This document shows positions 44,007-51,486 of a stretch of DNA of 64,000 nucleotides, one piece after another; the stretch's first letter is position 1, and the number at the start of each line of letters is the position of its first letter. The notes beneath the pieces are model-generated. The model was not told where the DNA came from. It saw only the letters and a list, made by a program, of their open reading frames with translations, and did no database searches. The DNA comes from Chthoniobacter flavus Ellin428 (GTDB lineage Bacteria; Verrucomicrobiota; Verrucomicrobiia; Chthoniobacterales; Chthoniobacteraceae): positions 186,001 through 250,000 of the forward strand of contig NZ_ABVL01000006.1 in the NCBI RefSeq assembly GCF_000173075.1, in the 5' to 3' direction. Made by a program: the position numbers and the translations under genes.

Positions 44007-44011
44007 TCCGC

Positions 44012-45439
44012 TCAGTCCGCCCGGTGCTTTGAGTAGCCGAAGAACCCGCGCTTCTTGATGATGTCCGCGACTTGTTTCGGGACCATCGCTTCCCAGGATT
44101 CATCCTGCGCGGCGATGCGCTTGAGGACGTCGCGCGAGAAGATGTGGAGGTAGTCGGGGTTGTAATTGTCGAGCTGGATGAAACTGCCGCGTTCGGTGAG
44201 GTAGCCGTGGAGTTTGCGCAGTTCGGGCGCGACCTGCAGGTTATCGACCGTGGTCATCTCATCGGTCTGATGCTCCCGCAGCGGGTAGACGAAAACCTTG
44301 AGGTCGTTTTTGAAGAGCCGGCCGAAGTTTTCCAAAATGCCGCCAGGCAGCGCGGTGTAATATTTCTCATCGAAGAGTTCGATGAGACTCGCCGCGCCCA
44401 TGACGATGCCGATGCGCTCCTTGGTCCGCCACGCGAGATAGGCGGCGAGGCGGTAGTATTCGAAGTAATCGGAGATGAGCACATGGAAGCCGCAGGCTGC
44501 GAGCAGATCGGCGCGCGCGAGGAAATCGCGGCGGTCCACTTCCTGCCCGCCGGCGAGCAGATTGCGCATGGTGATTTCCATGAGCGACAGCACCGGTTTG
44601 CCCGCCACCGACGGATCGGCGGAAAATTTCGCCAGCGCCGCGTTGTACATGTCGAGGTTCACGTGCGTCACCGGACGGAAGCTGCCGCGCTCCACGAGCA
44701 CCGCTTTCTTGTGCAGGGTGTCGGAGGGCTGAATGACCGCGCCATCCGGCCCGAACATCGCCGCGCCGCTCAGGCCGAGTTGCACGAGCTTCATCGCCAT
44801 GATGCGGTTGTCGACGTAGCGGAACTCGATGCCCTTGAAATCAATGAGGTCGATCTCGATGCGGCCGGTGGTCAGCTTGTCGAGCAGGCTTTCCATGAGC
44901 CGCTCCGGTTCGTGATGGAGGAAGAAGGCGCCGTAGAGCAGGTTCACGCCGATGATGCCGAGCGCTTCCTGCTGGAGCGAAGCTTCGGCATCGAGCATGC
45001 GCACGTGAACGATGATCTGCGAAGGTTCATCGCGCGGGTGCGCCTGGAACTTCACCCCCATCCAGCCGTGGCACTCGTTGCCGCCCTTGTAGCTGCGCGC
45101 GACGACGGTATCGGCGAAAGCGAAGAACGAAGTGGTGTCGCCACGGCTGTCGGAAAGGCGGTCGATATTGAGCTGAAACTCGTGATCGAGCATCGACTGC
45201 AACCGCGGACGCGAGACGTAGCGTTCGGTGTCGCCGTAGATCGCGTCGCTCACCTGCATGTCGTAGGCGGAAATGCTCTTGGCGATGGTGCCGGCAGCGC
45301 CGCCCACGCGGAAGAACCAACGGACCACTTCCTGTCCCGCGCCGATTTCCGCGAGCGTCCCGTAAAAGCGATTGTCGAGATTGATCTTGAGCGCCTTGGC
45401 GTGCGTGTCCAGGGCTTCGCCCGAATTCGGTGTCGTCAT
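44012..45439 (-). CDS. Conserved hypothetical protein, ~475 residues, family not identified
   Basis: 475 residues from ATG 45439 (MTTPNSGEALDTHAKALKIN). Without a signal peptide or obvious membrane spans it looks cytosolic. Notable stretches: FYGTLAEIGAGQEVVRWFFR, GGAAGTIAKSISAYDMQVSD, DTTSFFAFADTVVARSYKGG, LIDFKGIEFRYVDNRIMAMK and NYNPDYLHIFSRDVLKRIA. It seems a well-preserved single-copy protein, and similar long proteins recur across several phyla with uncertain annotation, but I do not recognise a catalytic motif. It stands alone between the esterase and the ArfB-like gene. Function unknown. Confidence 0.8.
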   Translation of the reverse strand: MTTPNSGEALDTHAKALKINLDNRFYGTLAEIGAGQEVVRWFFRVGGAAGTIAKSISAYDMQVSDAIYGDTERYVSRPRLQSMLDHEFQLNIDRLSDSRGDTTSFFAFADTVVARSYKGGNECHGWMGVKFQAHPRDEPSQIIVHVRMLDAEASLQQEALGIIGVNLLYGAFFLHHEPERLMESLLDKLTTGRIEIDLIDFKGIEFRYVDNRIMAMKLVQLGLSGAAMFGPDGAVIQPSDTLHKKAVLVERGSFRPVTHVNLDMYNAALAKFSADPSVAGKPVLSLMEITMRNLLAGGQEVDRRDFLARADLLAACGFHVLISDYFEYYRLAAYLAWRTKERIGIVMGAASLIELFDEKYYTALPGGILENFGRLFKNDLKVFVYPLREHQTDEMTTVDNLQVAPELRKLHGYLTERGSFIQLDNYNPDYLHIFSRDVLKRIAAQDESWEAMVPKQVADIIKKRGFFGYSKHRAD

Positions 45440-45617
45440 GGCAGAGACACTAAGCCAAGGCGTTCGTGGGGGGCCAGTGCGGATGTGCGACGAAATCGTT
45501 AAAGTGGAAAGTGAGCGCGCGCTGCAAACCAACGCTGACTGGAAGCAAACCGGGCAAGCGAGGCCGGCTTAAGAACCGTTCGAATAACCGGACGCGGTGC
45601 ATGGGGCACTTTGCCTT

Positions 45618-46016
45618 TTACCAATCCTTCGCACGGTTTTTCTTGATCTGCGCCCGGCGTTTTTTGCCTTCGAGGATGCGCTCTTTTACGCCGCGGGGGC
45701 GTTTGGAATTCTGCCGGCGTTTCTTTTCGATTTCCGACCGGCGCGCGGCGCGTTCGGCGCGGCGCTGCTCCTCGATCGCGTCGAGCAGGCGCGTCCAGGC
45801 GAGCTGGCGGTTCATCGATTGTGAGCGGGTGTCTTGCACGGTCACGGCGGCGCCGCTCGGCACGTGGCGCAGCATTACCGCGGTGGAGACTTTGTTTACA
45901 TGCTGCCCGCCAGGGCCGGAACTGCGGGAGAACTTCTCCTCGAAGTCCGCCAGCTCGAGCTTGAGCCGGGCGAGACGCGCGGCTCTCTGGGTGTGGAAAT
46001 CGGACGGAGAGGACAT
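45618..46016 (-). CDS. ArfB/PrfH-type peptidyl-tRNA hydrolase (GGQ release-factor-like)
   Basis: 132 residues. RSSGPGGQHVNKVSTAVMLR is the class I release-factor catalytic loop with GGQ. The C-terminal tail is strongly basic (RRSEIEKKRRQNSKRPRGVK and RILEGKKRRAQIKKNRAKDW), the feature that lets ArfB enter empty mRNA channels of stalled ribosomes. It would rescue non-stop ribosomes by hydrolysing peptidyl-tRNA. It is divergent from nagA with a repeat between them. Confidence 0.9.
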   Translation of the reverse strand: MSSPSDFHTQRAARLARLKLELADFEEKFSRSSGPGGQHVNKVSTAVMLRHVPSGAAVTVQDTRSQSMNRQLAWTRLLDAIEEQRRAERAARRSEIEKKRRQNSKRPRGVKERILEGKKRRAQIKKNRAKDW

Positions 46017-46020
46017 CGGA

Positions 46021-46079
46021 AAAGTTTTAAGTTTTAAGTTTTAAGTGGCAGAGGCTCGCTGCGAAGCTCTTAAAACTTA
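46021..46079. repeat. Heptamer repeats AAGTTTT x3 with inverted partner in a divergent intergenic region
   Basis: AAGTTTT occurs three times in tandem, then TAAGTGGC; the inverse CTTAAAACTTAAAGCTT follows about 25 bases on. It lies between the divergent ArfB-like gene and nagA, so it overlaps their promoter region rather than a 3' end. Confidence 0.75.
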
Positions 46080-46097
46080 AAGCTTAACACTTTCATC

Positions 46098-47258
46098 ATG
46101 CTCCTGACCAATGCCCGTCTCCTCTTTCCCGAACGTCTCGCTCGCGGGCACCTGCGTGTAGCGGAGGGAAAGATTGCGGCGATCTCGGATCAGCCGTTGG
46201 CGCCGGTGGCGAATGAGCCGGTCCTCGATCTCGGCGGACAATTTCTCGCCCCGGGATTTATCGATATCCACATCCACGGCGCCCAGCGCCGCGACACGAT
46301 GGAAGCAAGCGCGGAGGCCTTTGCGGCGATCTGCCGGCATCACGCGCGCGGCGGGACGACCGCGCTGGCGCTGACGACGGTGACGGCGACGAACGAAGCC
46401 ATTCTCAATGTGTTGCGCGCGGCGCAGGAGTATCGGCGGCAACCCGCTGGCCATGGCGCCCAGGTGCTCGGCATTCACATCGAGGGGCCGTATTTCTCGA
46501 AGGAAAAACCGGGCGCGCATCGGCTCGACCTCATCCGGAATCCGCAACGCGCGGAATGGGAGCAATGGCTGGCGTTCGATGGTTTGATCACGCAGATGAC
46601 GGTGGCGCCCGAGTTGCCCGGTGCACTGGAGCTTTTCGAGGAACTGGCCGGGCGCGGCGTCATTCCCAGCGGCGGTCACAGCGATGCCTGGGATGAGGAC
46701 GCGGCGGCGGCGTTTGCCCACGGCATGCGGCACGCGACGCACACCTTCAATTGCATGTCCACGGCGCGTCGCCGCGGGCCTTATCGCGTGGCGGGTTTGC
46801 TGGAATACGTGCTCAGCGAGCCGGAGATTTTATGCGAACTCATTGCCGATGGGCATCACGTGTCACCCACGCTGATGCGCATGCTTTACCTCGCCAAGGG
46901 GCCGGATGGAATCGTGCTCGTCACGGATGCGGCCGCGGGCGCCGGTCTGGCGGAAGGGGAGACATTCCAGCTCGGCGATATCGATTGCGTGGTGCGCGGT
47001 GGCGTCAGTGTGCTGGCCGATGGGCAGACGCTGGCCAGCAGCACCGCGGGGATGATCGATCTCGTGCGCAACATGGTGCAGATGGTGAACGTCTCGCTCG
47101 TCGAAGCGGTGCGCATGGCGACGCTCAATCCCGCTCGTGCCTTGCGGATGGAAGCGCGCAAGGGCGTGCTGCAAGTCGGCGCCGACGCTGATCTGGTGAG
47201 CTTCACGGACGATTTCCAGGTCACGCACACCATCGTCGCCGGGCGCGATGTGTTGTAG
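46098..47258 (+). CDS. nagA: N-acetylglucosamine-6-phosphate deacetylase
   Basis: 386 residues. Amidohydrolase metal motif FLAPGFIDIHIHGAQRRDTM; QVLGIHIEGPYFSKEKPGAH carries the Glu metal ligand; SGGHSDAWDEDAAAAFAHGM, RHATHTFNCMSTARRRGPYR, CELIADGHHVSPTLMRMLYL and VTDAAAGAGLAEG supply the remaining His/Asp ligands. It deacetylates GlcNAc-6-P in aminosugar catabolism or cell-wall recycling. No nagB or transporter is adjacent. It starts 81 bases after the divergent ArfB-like gene. Confidence 0.93.
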   Translation: MLLTNARLLFPERLARGHLRVAEGKIAAISDQPLAPVANEPVLDLGGQFLAPGFIDIHIHGAQRRDTMEASAEAFAAICRHHARGGTTALALTTVTATNEAILNVLRAAQEYRRQPAGHGAQVLGIHIEGPYFSKEKPGAHRLDLIRNPQRAEWEQWLAFDGLITQMTVAPELPGALELFEELAGRGVIPSGGHSDAWDEDAAAAFAHGMRHATHTFNCMSTARRRGPYRVAGLLEYVLSEPEILCELIADGHHVSPTLMRMLYLAKGPDGIVLVTDAAAGAGLAEGETFQLGDIDCVVRGGVSVLADGQTLASSTAGMIDLVRNMVQMVNVSLVEAVRMATLNPARALRMEARKGVLQVGADADLVSFTDDFQVTHTIVAGRDVL

Positions 47259-47261
47259 GGC

Positions 47262-47492
47262 CTACTTCTTCGTCCCCGCGTAGACGAGCACGATGCCGCC
47301 GGCCAGCGCGATCACGCCGAGGACTGGCGGGAGTGGAATCGAGTGTTCTTTCTCCACATTGGCATCCACCTTCAGTGGACCGAGATCGACCACGCGTTTC
47401 TGTTCATGCGTGGTGAAGTTGAGACCACCATAGGCGAGGGCGATGACCCCGATGATGATCAGAAGGATGCCAACGATGGTCGCTGGTTTCAT
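47262..47492 (-). CDS. Small two-span membrane protein (DUF3185-like)
   Basis: 76 residues with two hydrophobic segments: IVGILLIIIGVIALAYGG near the start and LGVIALAGGIVLVYAGTK at the end, joined by a polar loop (HEQKRVVDLGPLKVDANVEK). This layout is that of DUF3185-like inner-membrane proteins of unknown function. It converges with nagA, stops a few bases apart. Confidence 0.75.
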   Translation of the reverse strand: MKPATIVGILLIIIGVIALAYGGLNFTTHEQKRVVDLGPLKVDANVEKEHSIPLPPVLGVIALAGGIVLVYAGTKK

Positions 47493-47568
47493 AACTCATG
47501 TATGGAATCGCGCGAACGCCGTGTTTTGGCCGGACGGGAAGGAAATTAAGGGGTCGCTTTCCAATCGG

Positions 47569-47642
47569 AACTGGAGGGCACCGCGCTATCGGTGCCGGGA
47601 ACGCGCGTGCCCGCGGAAGCGTCGGCGCGCTTCCCTCCAGTT
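47569..47642. repeat. Intergenic structured element with outer stem AACTGGAGGG/CCCTCCAGTT
   Basis: 74 bases with a perfect ten-base outer inverted repeat and two inner hairpins (CACCG..CGGTG; a GCGCG..CGCGC stem). Located between the TlpA-like gene's stop and the start of the DUF3185-like gene, both minus strand. It could be a dispersed repeat or a terminator; TTTTG follows on the plus strand. Confidence 0.6.
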
Positions 47643-47668
47643 TTGCTTCGAGCGCCTGCTCTGGCTCG

Positions 47669-48709
47669 CTATTCCCGCATGAGTTGCCGCGCCATGCTAG
47701 CCGCGCCTTCCAGCGCACTGAGCGAACGTAATTTCCCGTGACCATCCAGCAGCCACACCGTGGGCAGGGCATTGATGCCGAAGCCGCGCACCATCGAGCC
47801 TTCCCAGCCCTTGCCGTCCCACGCCGTGGGCCAGCTGAGGCCGTGCGACTTGAGGGTCTCGACAGTCGTCTCCCGGTTGCGATCGAGGCTCACGCCGAGC
47901 ACGTGAATGCTGCCTTGCGGCAGAGTCGCGACTTCCTGTTGCAGCTTGGTCAGCGCCATTATCGAGGGTACCGAGTTCTGGGCGAAGAAGATGATGAACA
48001 CCGGCTTTCCGGCGAAGCTCGCCACGTCGATCTCCTGTCCCTGCACTGAGGTGAATTTGAGCGGAACTCCCTGCCCGAACAGATGCACCCGGGTGAGGTC
48101 ATCCGCGATGCGCGCCTTGAGATCGGGATCCTTGGCCATGGCCTGCGCGTCCTCCAGAAGCGACTCCTTGAGCTTCGGTTGCGTGTCGTAAAGACCCGCC
48201 ACTTCGGCGAGCAAGGCGGCGTCGCGGTGGTCGGTGGGATACGCTTCGGTGAAGGCGCGCGCCGCCTTGAGCAGGTCGTCGCGCTGGGTCGTGTCCGAGC
48301 GTTTGAGGATGCGCATCGTGCGGGCGATCTTCGCAAATTCCAGTTCGGGCCGTTGCTCGGGCGTCACCGTTTTTTCGAGGGAGTCGAGAATCCGCTGCGA
48401 TTCCATGCGCAGCTTTTCCGAGGCTTCAAAATCCCCGCGAATCTGCAACGCCCGCGATAGACGGATTTCGGCCTCGAACGCGTGAGCGTCCTGCGGATGT
48501 GCGGTCAGGAATGTCCGCAGCGCCCGTTCCTGTCTGACGAGATGCGCAACGACCATCGAGCCCACGGCCTTGGGTGAATCGGGCTGTTCGTGGGGACCGG
48601 CATCCAGAGCGATCACGGCCTGCCAGTCCTCTTCGGCGGTGCCCGCCAGGGCGCCAAGGCTGAGGCTGGCGACGACCAAGCCGGCAAGAAGGTGGGAGAA
48701 ACGTTTCAT
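47669..48709 (-). CDS. TlpA/thioredoxin-like secreted protein lacking the CxxC active site
   Basis: 346 residues with signal peptide (LLAGLVVASLSLGALAGTAE). Residues ~30-210 are helical and TPR-like (ETLRTFLTAHPQDAHAFEAE-type helices). From ~212 a thioredoxin-like domain: LKFTSVQGQEIDVASFAGKP, VFIIFFAQNSVPSIMALTKL, VLGVSLDRNRETTVETLKSH, GFGINALPTVWLLDGHGKLR. Where TlpA has W-C-x-x-C the sequence is A-Q-N-S-V, so no redox cysteines remain. It may be a structural or binding relative. The cis-Pro loop (ALPTVW) is intact. Confidence 0.82.
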   Translation of the reverse strand: MKRFSHLLAGLVVASLSLGALAGTAEEDWQAVIALDAGPHEQPDSPKAVGSMVVAHLVRQERALRTFLTAHPQDAHAFEAEIRLSRALQIRGDFEASEKLRMESQRILDSLEKTVTPEQRPELEFAKIARTMRILKRSDTTQRDDLLKAARAFTEAYPTDHRDAALLAEVAGLYDTQPKLKESLLEDAQAMAKDPDLKARIADDLTRVHLFGQGVPLKFTSVQGQEIDVASFAGKPVFIIFFAQNSVPSIMALTKLQQEVATLPQGSIHVLGVSLDRNRETTVETLKSHGLSWPTAWDGKGWEGSMVRGFGINALPTVWLLDGHGKLRSLSALEGAASMARQLMRE

Positions 48710-48819
48710 GAGCGGTGGGTGGGAAGGAACCGCTTCATTTCACGAGACGGTCATCGCGGCAATCTCTATTCGGTGTCGCGGGTGTGCAAGATGAAGTGAC
48801 GCGATGAGGCCGGGGATCT

Positions 48820-48888
48820 TACTCTTACTCTTACTCTTAATCCTCAGCCGCGGAGATTAAGAATAAGATTAAGATTTAAGATTAAGAA
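48820..48888. repeat. AT-rich hexamer repeats with inverted partner
   Basis: CTTACT is repeated three times, then CTTAATCCTC, AGCCGC, GGAGATTAAG and further GATTAAG-like units to 48888. The stem CTTAATC/GATTAAG surrounds the loop. It uses the same hexamers as the element at 40004-40076. It lies upstream of the TlpA-like start and downstream of the AMP-ligase stop. Confidence 0.75.
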
Positions 48889-48920
48889 ATTCACGGAGCC
48901 GCATTTTTCGTGAATAGCGG

Positions 48921-50285
48921 TCACTCCGCCCGGCAGAGGAACTCCTCGAACTTCCCCCCGGGCCCGCGGGGCAGTGGCTCCTCCTGCCATGCATAGCGAA
49001 TCTCGAAGGGGTGCTGGAGCTCTTCCTGGATGATCCTGGTGAGCTGTGCTTCCTGTTCCGCAGACGGGCGCGCGGGCGCGGACAATTTGGCGAGGATGGT
49101 CTGGCGATCGAGCTGGATGAATTGGAATTGCCGGATGGTGTGCACCTCGCCCCAGCGGTGAAAACCCACGACCGGCCAATGCCGCGTGCCATCGGGAAGC
49201 AGCACGAGATTGCGCTCGCGCCCGAGGAAGCGACGAATTGTGGGCAGCCCCCGCCCGCACGCACACGGTGTACCGACTTCGGCATAGTCGCCGATTTCAT
49301 AGCGGATGAGCGGCGTGGCGTAATTCACCAGATCGGTGACGAGGACGCGGCCGATCTCACCGGGCCGGCAGGCGCGTCCCTCGGCATCCACGACTTCGAG
49401 CAGGATGCTCTCCGAGACGTGATAGGTGCCGTGTTCGGGACATTGCGTGGCCATCACGCCGAACTCTTGTGAGGTGTAGACATCATCGACGCCCACGCCG
49501 AGCACGCGCCGGACGTCTTCCCGCAAGCGCACCGAGACCGTTTCGCTGAGGGTACGGACGCCACGCAACCGGGGCAGTCGTCGACCGGTGCGCTCGAGTT
49601 CGGCGACGATGCCCGCGAGTGTGCTCGGCAGGATGAGCAAATAGTCGGGATCGAATTCCCCCAGCCAGCGGCAGAGCTCTTCCACGGACAGAGAAGCCGG
49701 CCGGCCGGACCACGCCCCGGTGCGGAAGAGGAAGGTGCAGGGCTGTCCCCAATCGGCGCTTTCCGCAGCCTCGCTGATGTTGGCTCGCAGGGTCGCCAGG
49801 CGGCCGGAAAAATCACGGTCGTGCCAGAGGTGCTCGCGCAGAGTATAGACCATCCATTGCAAGGTGCAGAGTTCCGTCCGCTTCACGGTCACCGGCTCGC
49901 CCGTGGAGCCAGAGGTTGAGGTCGTGGAGATGCCGCCGTGGGCTCGCGGGTAGGCGTGGCAAAAGAGGCTTTCGCCGGCGTTCACCAAGGCCTGCCGGGT
50001 GAGCGGCGGCAGCTTCGCCAGGCCGTCCGGTGCGGCCAGCGCCTCGGGCGTGAGTCCGGCCGTGGCGAGGCGGCTGGCAAAGTGTGGTGAAGCAGCGGCA
50101 CAATGCCGCGCCAGGTCCAGCAGCGCGGAGCCTTGCTGGCGGGCCAGTTCCGCCGTGGGCATGCGCTCGCTCACGCGGCGATCGGCCAGCAGCTTCGAGA
50201 TCGCGACGCTGCCTCGATTCGCACGTGCCTGGGGCGGCAGCAGATGCGGGTTCCGGCCGAGACGGTCAAACCAATCGCTGCTCAT
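48921..50285 (-). CDS. PaaK-like adenylate-forming ligase
   Basis: 454 residues from ATG 50285 (MSSDWFDRLGRNPHLLPPQA), overlapping the methyltransferase stop (ATGA). The AMP-binding P-loop is STTSTSGSTGEPVTVKRTEL, followed by LFRTGAWSGRPASLSVEELC, VYTSQEFGVMATQCPEHGTY and LIRYEIGDYAEVGTPCACGR, which belongs to the phenylacetate-CoA-ligase/CapK family. The C-terminal GPGGKFEEF contains the likely catalytic Lys. It activates a carboxylate as AMP ester, possibly to CoA or a carrier. A second homologue is at 61729; with the coupled methyltransferase it suggests a small-molecule or surface-glycan acylation pathway. Confidence 0.86.
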   Translation of the reverse strand: MSSDWFDRLGRNPHLLPPQARANRGSVAISKLLADRRVSERMPTAELARQQGSALLDLARHCAAASPHFASRLATAGLTPEALAAPDGLAKLPPLTRQALVNAGESLFCHAYPRAHGGISTTSTSGSTGEPVTVKRTELCTLQWMVYTLREHLWHDRDFSGRLATLRANISEAAESADWGQPCTFLFRTGAWSGRPASLSVEELCRWLGEFDPDYLLILPSTLAGIVAELERTGRRLPRLRGVRTLSETVSVRLREDVRRVLGVGVDDVYTSQEFGVMATQCPEHGTYHVSESILLEVVDAEGRACRPGEIGRVLVTDLVNYATPLIRYEIGDYAEVGTPCACGRGLPTIRRFLGRERNLVLLPDGTRHWPVVGFHRWGEVHTIRQFQFIQLDRQTILAKLSAPARPSAEQEAQLTRIIQEELQHPFEIRYAWQEEPLPRGPGGKFEEFLCRAE

Positions 50286-51127
50286 GATTTCGGGGTGAAC
50301 GCCAGGACCGGACAACGTTCGGCCGCGGGATAATGGCCATCGGGGCCGAGGTTGAGTGTGAAAGCGTGGAAGGCCATCGCCATTTCGGCCAGGGAATGGA
50401 AAGTGTAGCGGGCGTCCTGTCCTCGATAACGATCGATCGTGGCGACCGTGCGTGGATCACAGCCGAGGCGGCTGGCGAGCACGGCGCGATCCGCGAAAAG
50501 CAGGTTGAAGCAATCGTAAACATCGGCGAGACGGATGCCGGCTCCGGGCTTTTCGGTTTCGAGCACCATGAGGAGCCGCAGTTTGAGTTCGTGGAAGTTC
50601 CGCAGCTTTCCGTCGGCGACCGCCCGGACGAGCGCGTCCAGCGGCTCCGGTGAGGAAGGCCGCGCGAAATGGCGCAGGATTACGCGGCCGGTCGGACGGA
50701 GCACGCGGCGCAATTCATTCGCCGCGGCGCGCAGCTTTTCCGCCCCGGCCATCAGCAGGAGACCCGCGTCGTTGAGGATGAGATCAAACGAAGCATCGGC
50801 AAAAGGCATCGCCAGCCAGTCGCCGTGGACGACCCGACGCTCCGCGCTGTCGCCGGGCCAGACTTGGCGGATCATTTCCTCGCTGGCATCGATGGCGGTG
50901 ATGTGCGTTTCCGAAGCCCAAGGATGCAGGGCGATTTCCGGGGTGACGCCAAGGGAGAGGATGTCAATCCGGCGCTGGGGGAGGCCGGCGGGCAGGGAGT
51001 CCGTCCAGGCTTGATGAAAGCGTTGCAAGTCCTCCGGGCAGGGCCGGAGTGGAGAGCCAAGCTGGCTCCAGCCCCCCGCATGGGCAGACCATGGTTCACG
51101 GGCAGAGGCAGGGAGAGGTTGATTCAC
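50282..51127 (-). CDS. Class I SAM-dependent methyltransferase
   Basis: 281 residues from GTG 51127 (VNQPLPASAREPWSAHAGGW); the longer frame to 51343 has no family-like sequence. Motif I is IDILSLGVTPEIALHPW, departing from GxGxG, with ITAIDASEEMIRQV giving the acidic ribose-binding residue; VVHGDWLAMPFADASFDLIL and LRPTGRVILRHFA follow. The C-terminal part (KLRLLMVLETEKPGAGIRLA) resembles methyltransferases with extended acceptor domains. It is coupled to the AMP-ligase downstream, so the methyl acceptor may be the ligase's substrate or product. Confidence 0.78.
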   Translation of the reverse strand: MNQPLPASAREPWSAHAGGWSQLGSPLRPCPEDLQRFHQAWTDSLPAGLPQRRIDILSLGVTPEIALHPWASETHITAIDASEEMIRQVWPGDSAERRVVHGDWLAMPFADASFDLILNDAGLLLMAGAEKLRAAANELRRVLRPTGRVILRHFARPSSPEPLDALVRAVADGKLRNFHELKLRLLMVLETEKPGAGIRLADVYDCFNLLFADRAVLASRLGCDPRTVATIDRYRGQDARYTFHSLAEMAMAFHAFTLNLGPDGHYPAAERCPVLAFTPKS

Positions 51128-51418
51128 GGATACGCAGGAAGCTAGAAGCGAATTTCTTTCGGAGGCGAGCGGAAAGAAACATTGTTTTCCTGCGACAGGC
51201 CGCGTGGGTGTCGCAACTGATATCTGAATCTCGGGGGGGTAGCGAAACCGAGGCGGTAACGATTTCTGTAAACCGTGCAATGTCGCTCTAAAATCCCGGG
51301 GATATCCTTCCGAAGATCCTCCAAGATATGCTCTGCGCGACAACGGAGCAGGGAGTGATCGTGGTATTACCTACAGGTCCGTAGCGGCATACCTGAGATG
51401 CGCCTCGGGGCATAAAGT

Positions 51419-51477
51419 GATTGCCTTTTCCGCGCGGGGGCGCTCAACACTCTCGCCTCCTTTTATCCCTTACCGCT
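51419..51477 (+). promoter_or_regulatory. Conserved leader of autotransporter 1
   Basis: Blocks GATTGCCTTTT (51419-51429), CAACACTC (51445-51452) and ACCGCT (51472-51477) recur in the same order before the second autotransporter with similar spacing. They probably mark the promoter and 5' leader copied with the gene. Confidence 0.5.
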
Positions 51478-51486
51478 AAACTTACT

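Noticed and set aside
45466..46044. 192-residue plus-strand open frame
   Set aside because: Antisense to the ArfB-like gene, which has the GGQ motif and basic tail.
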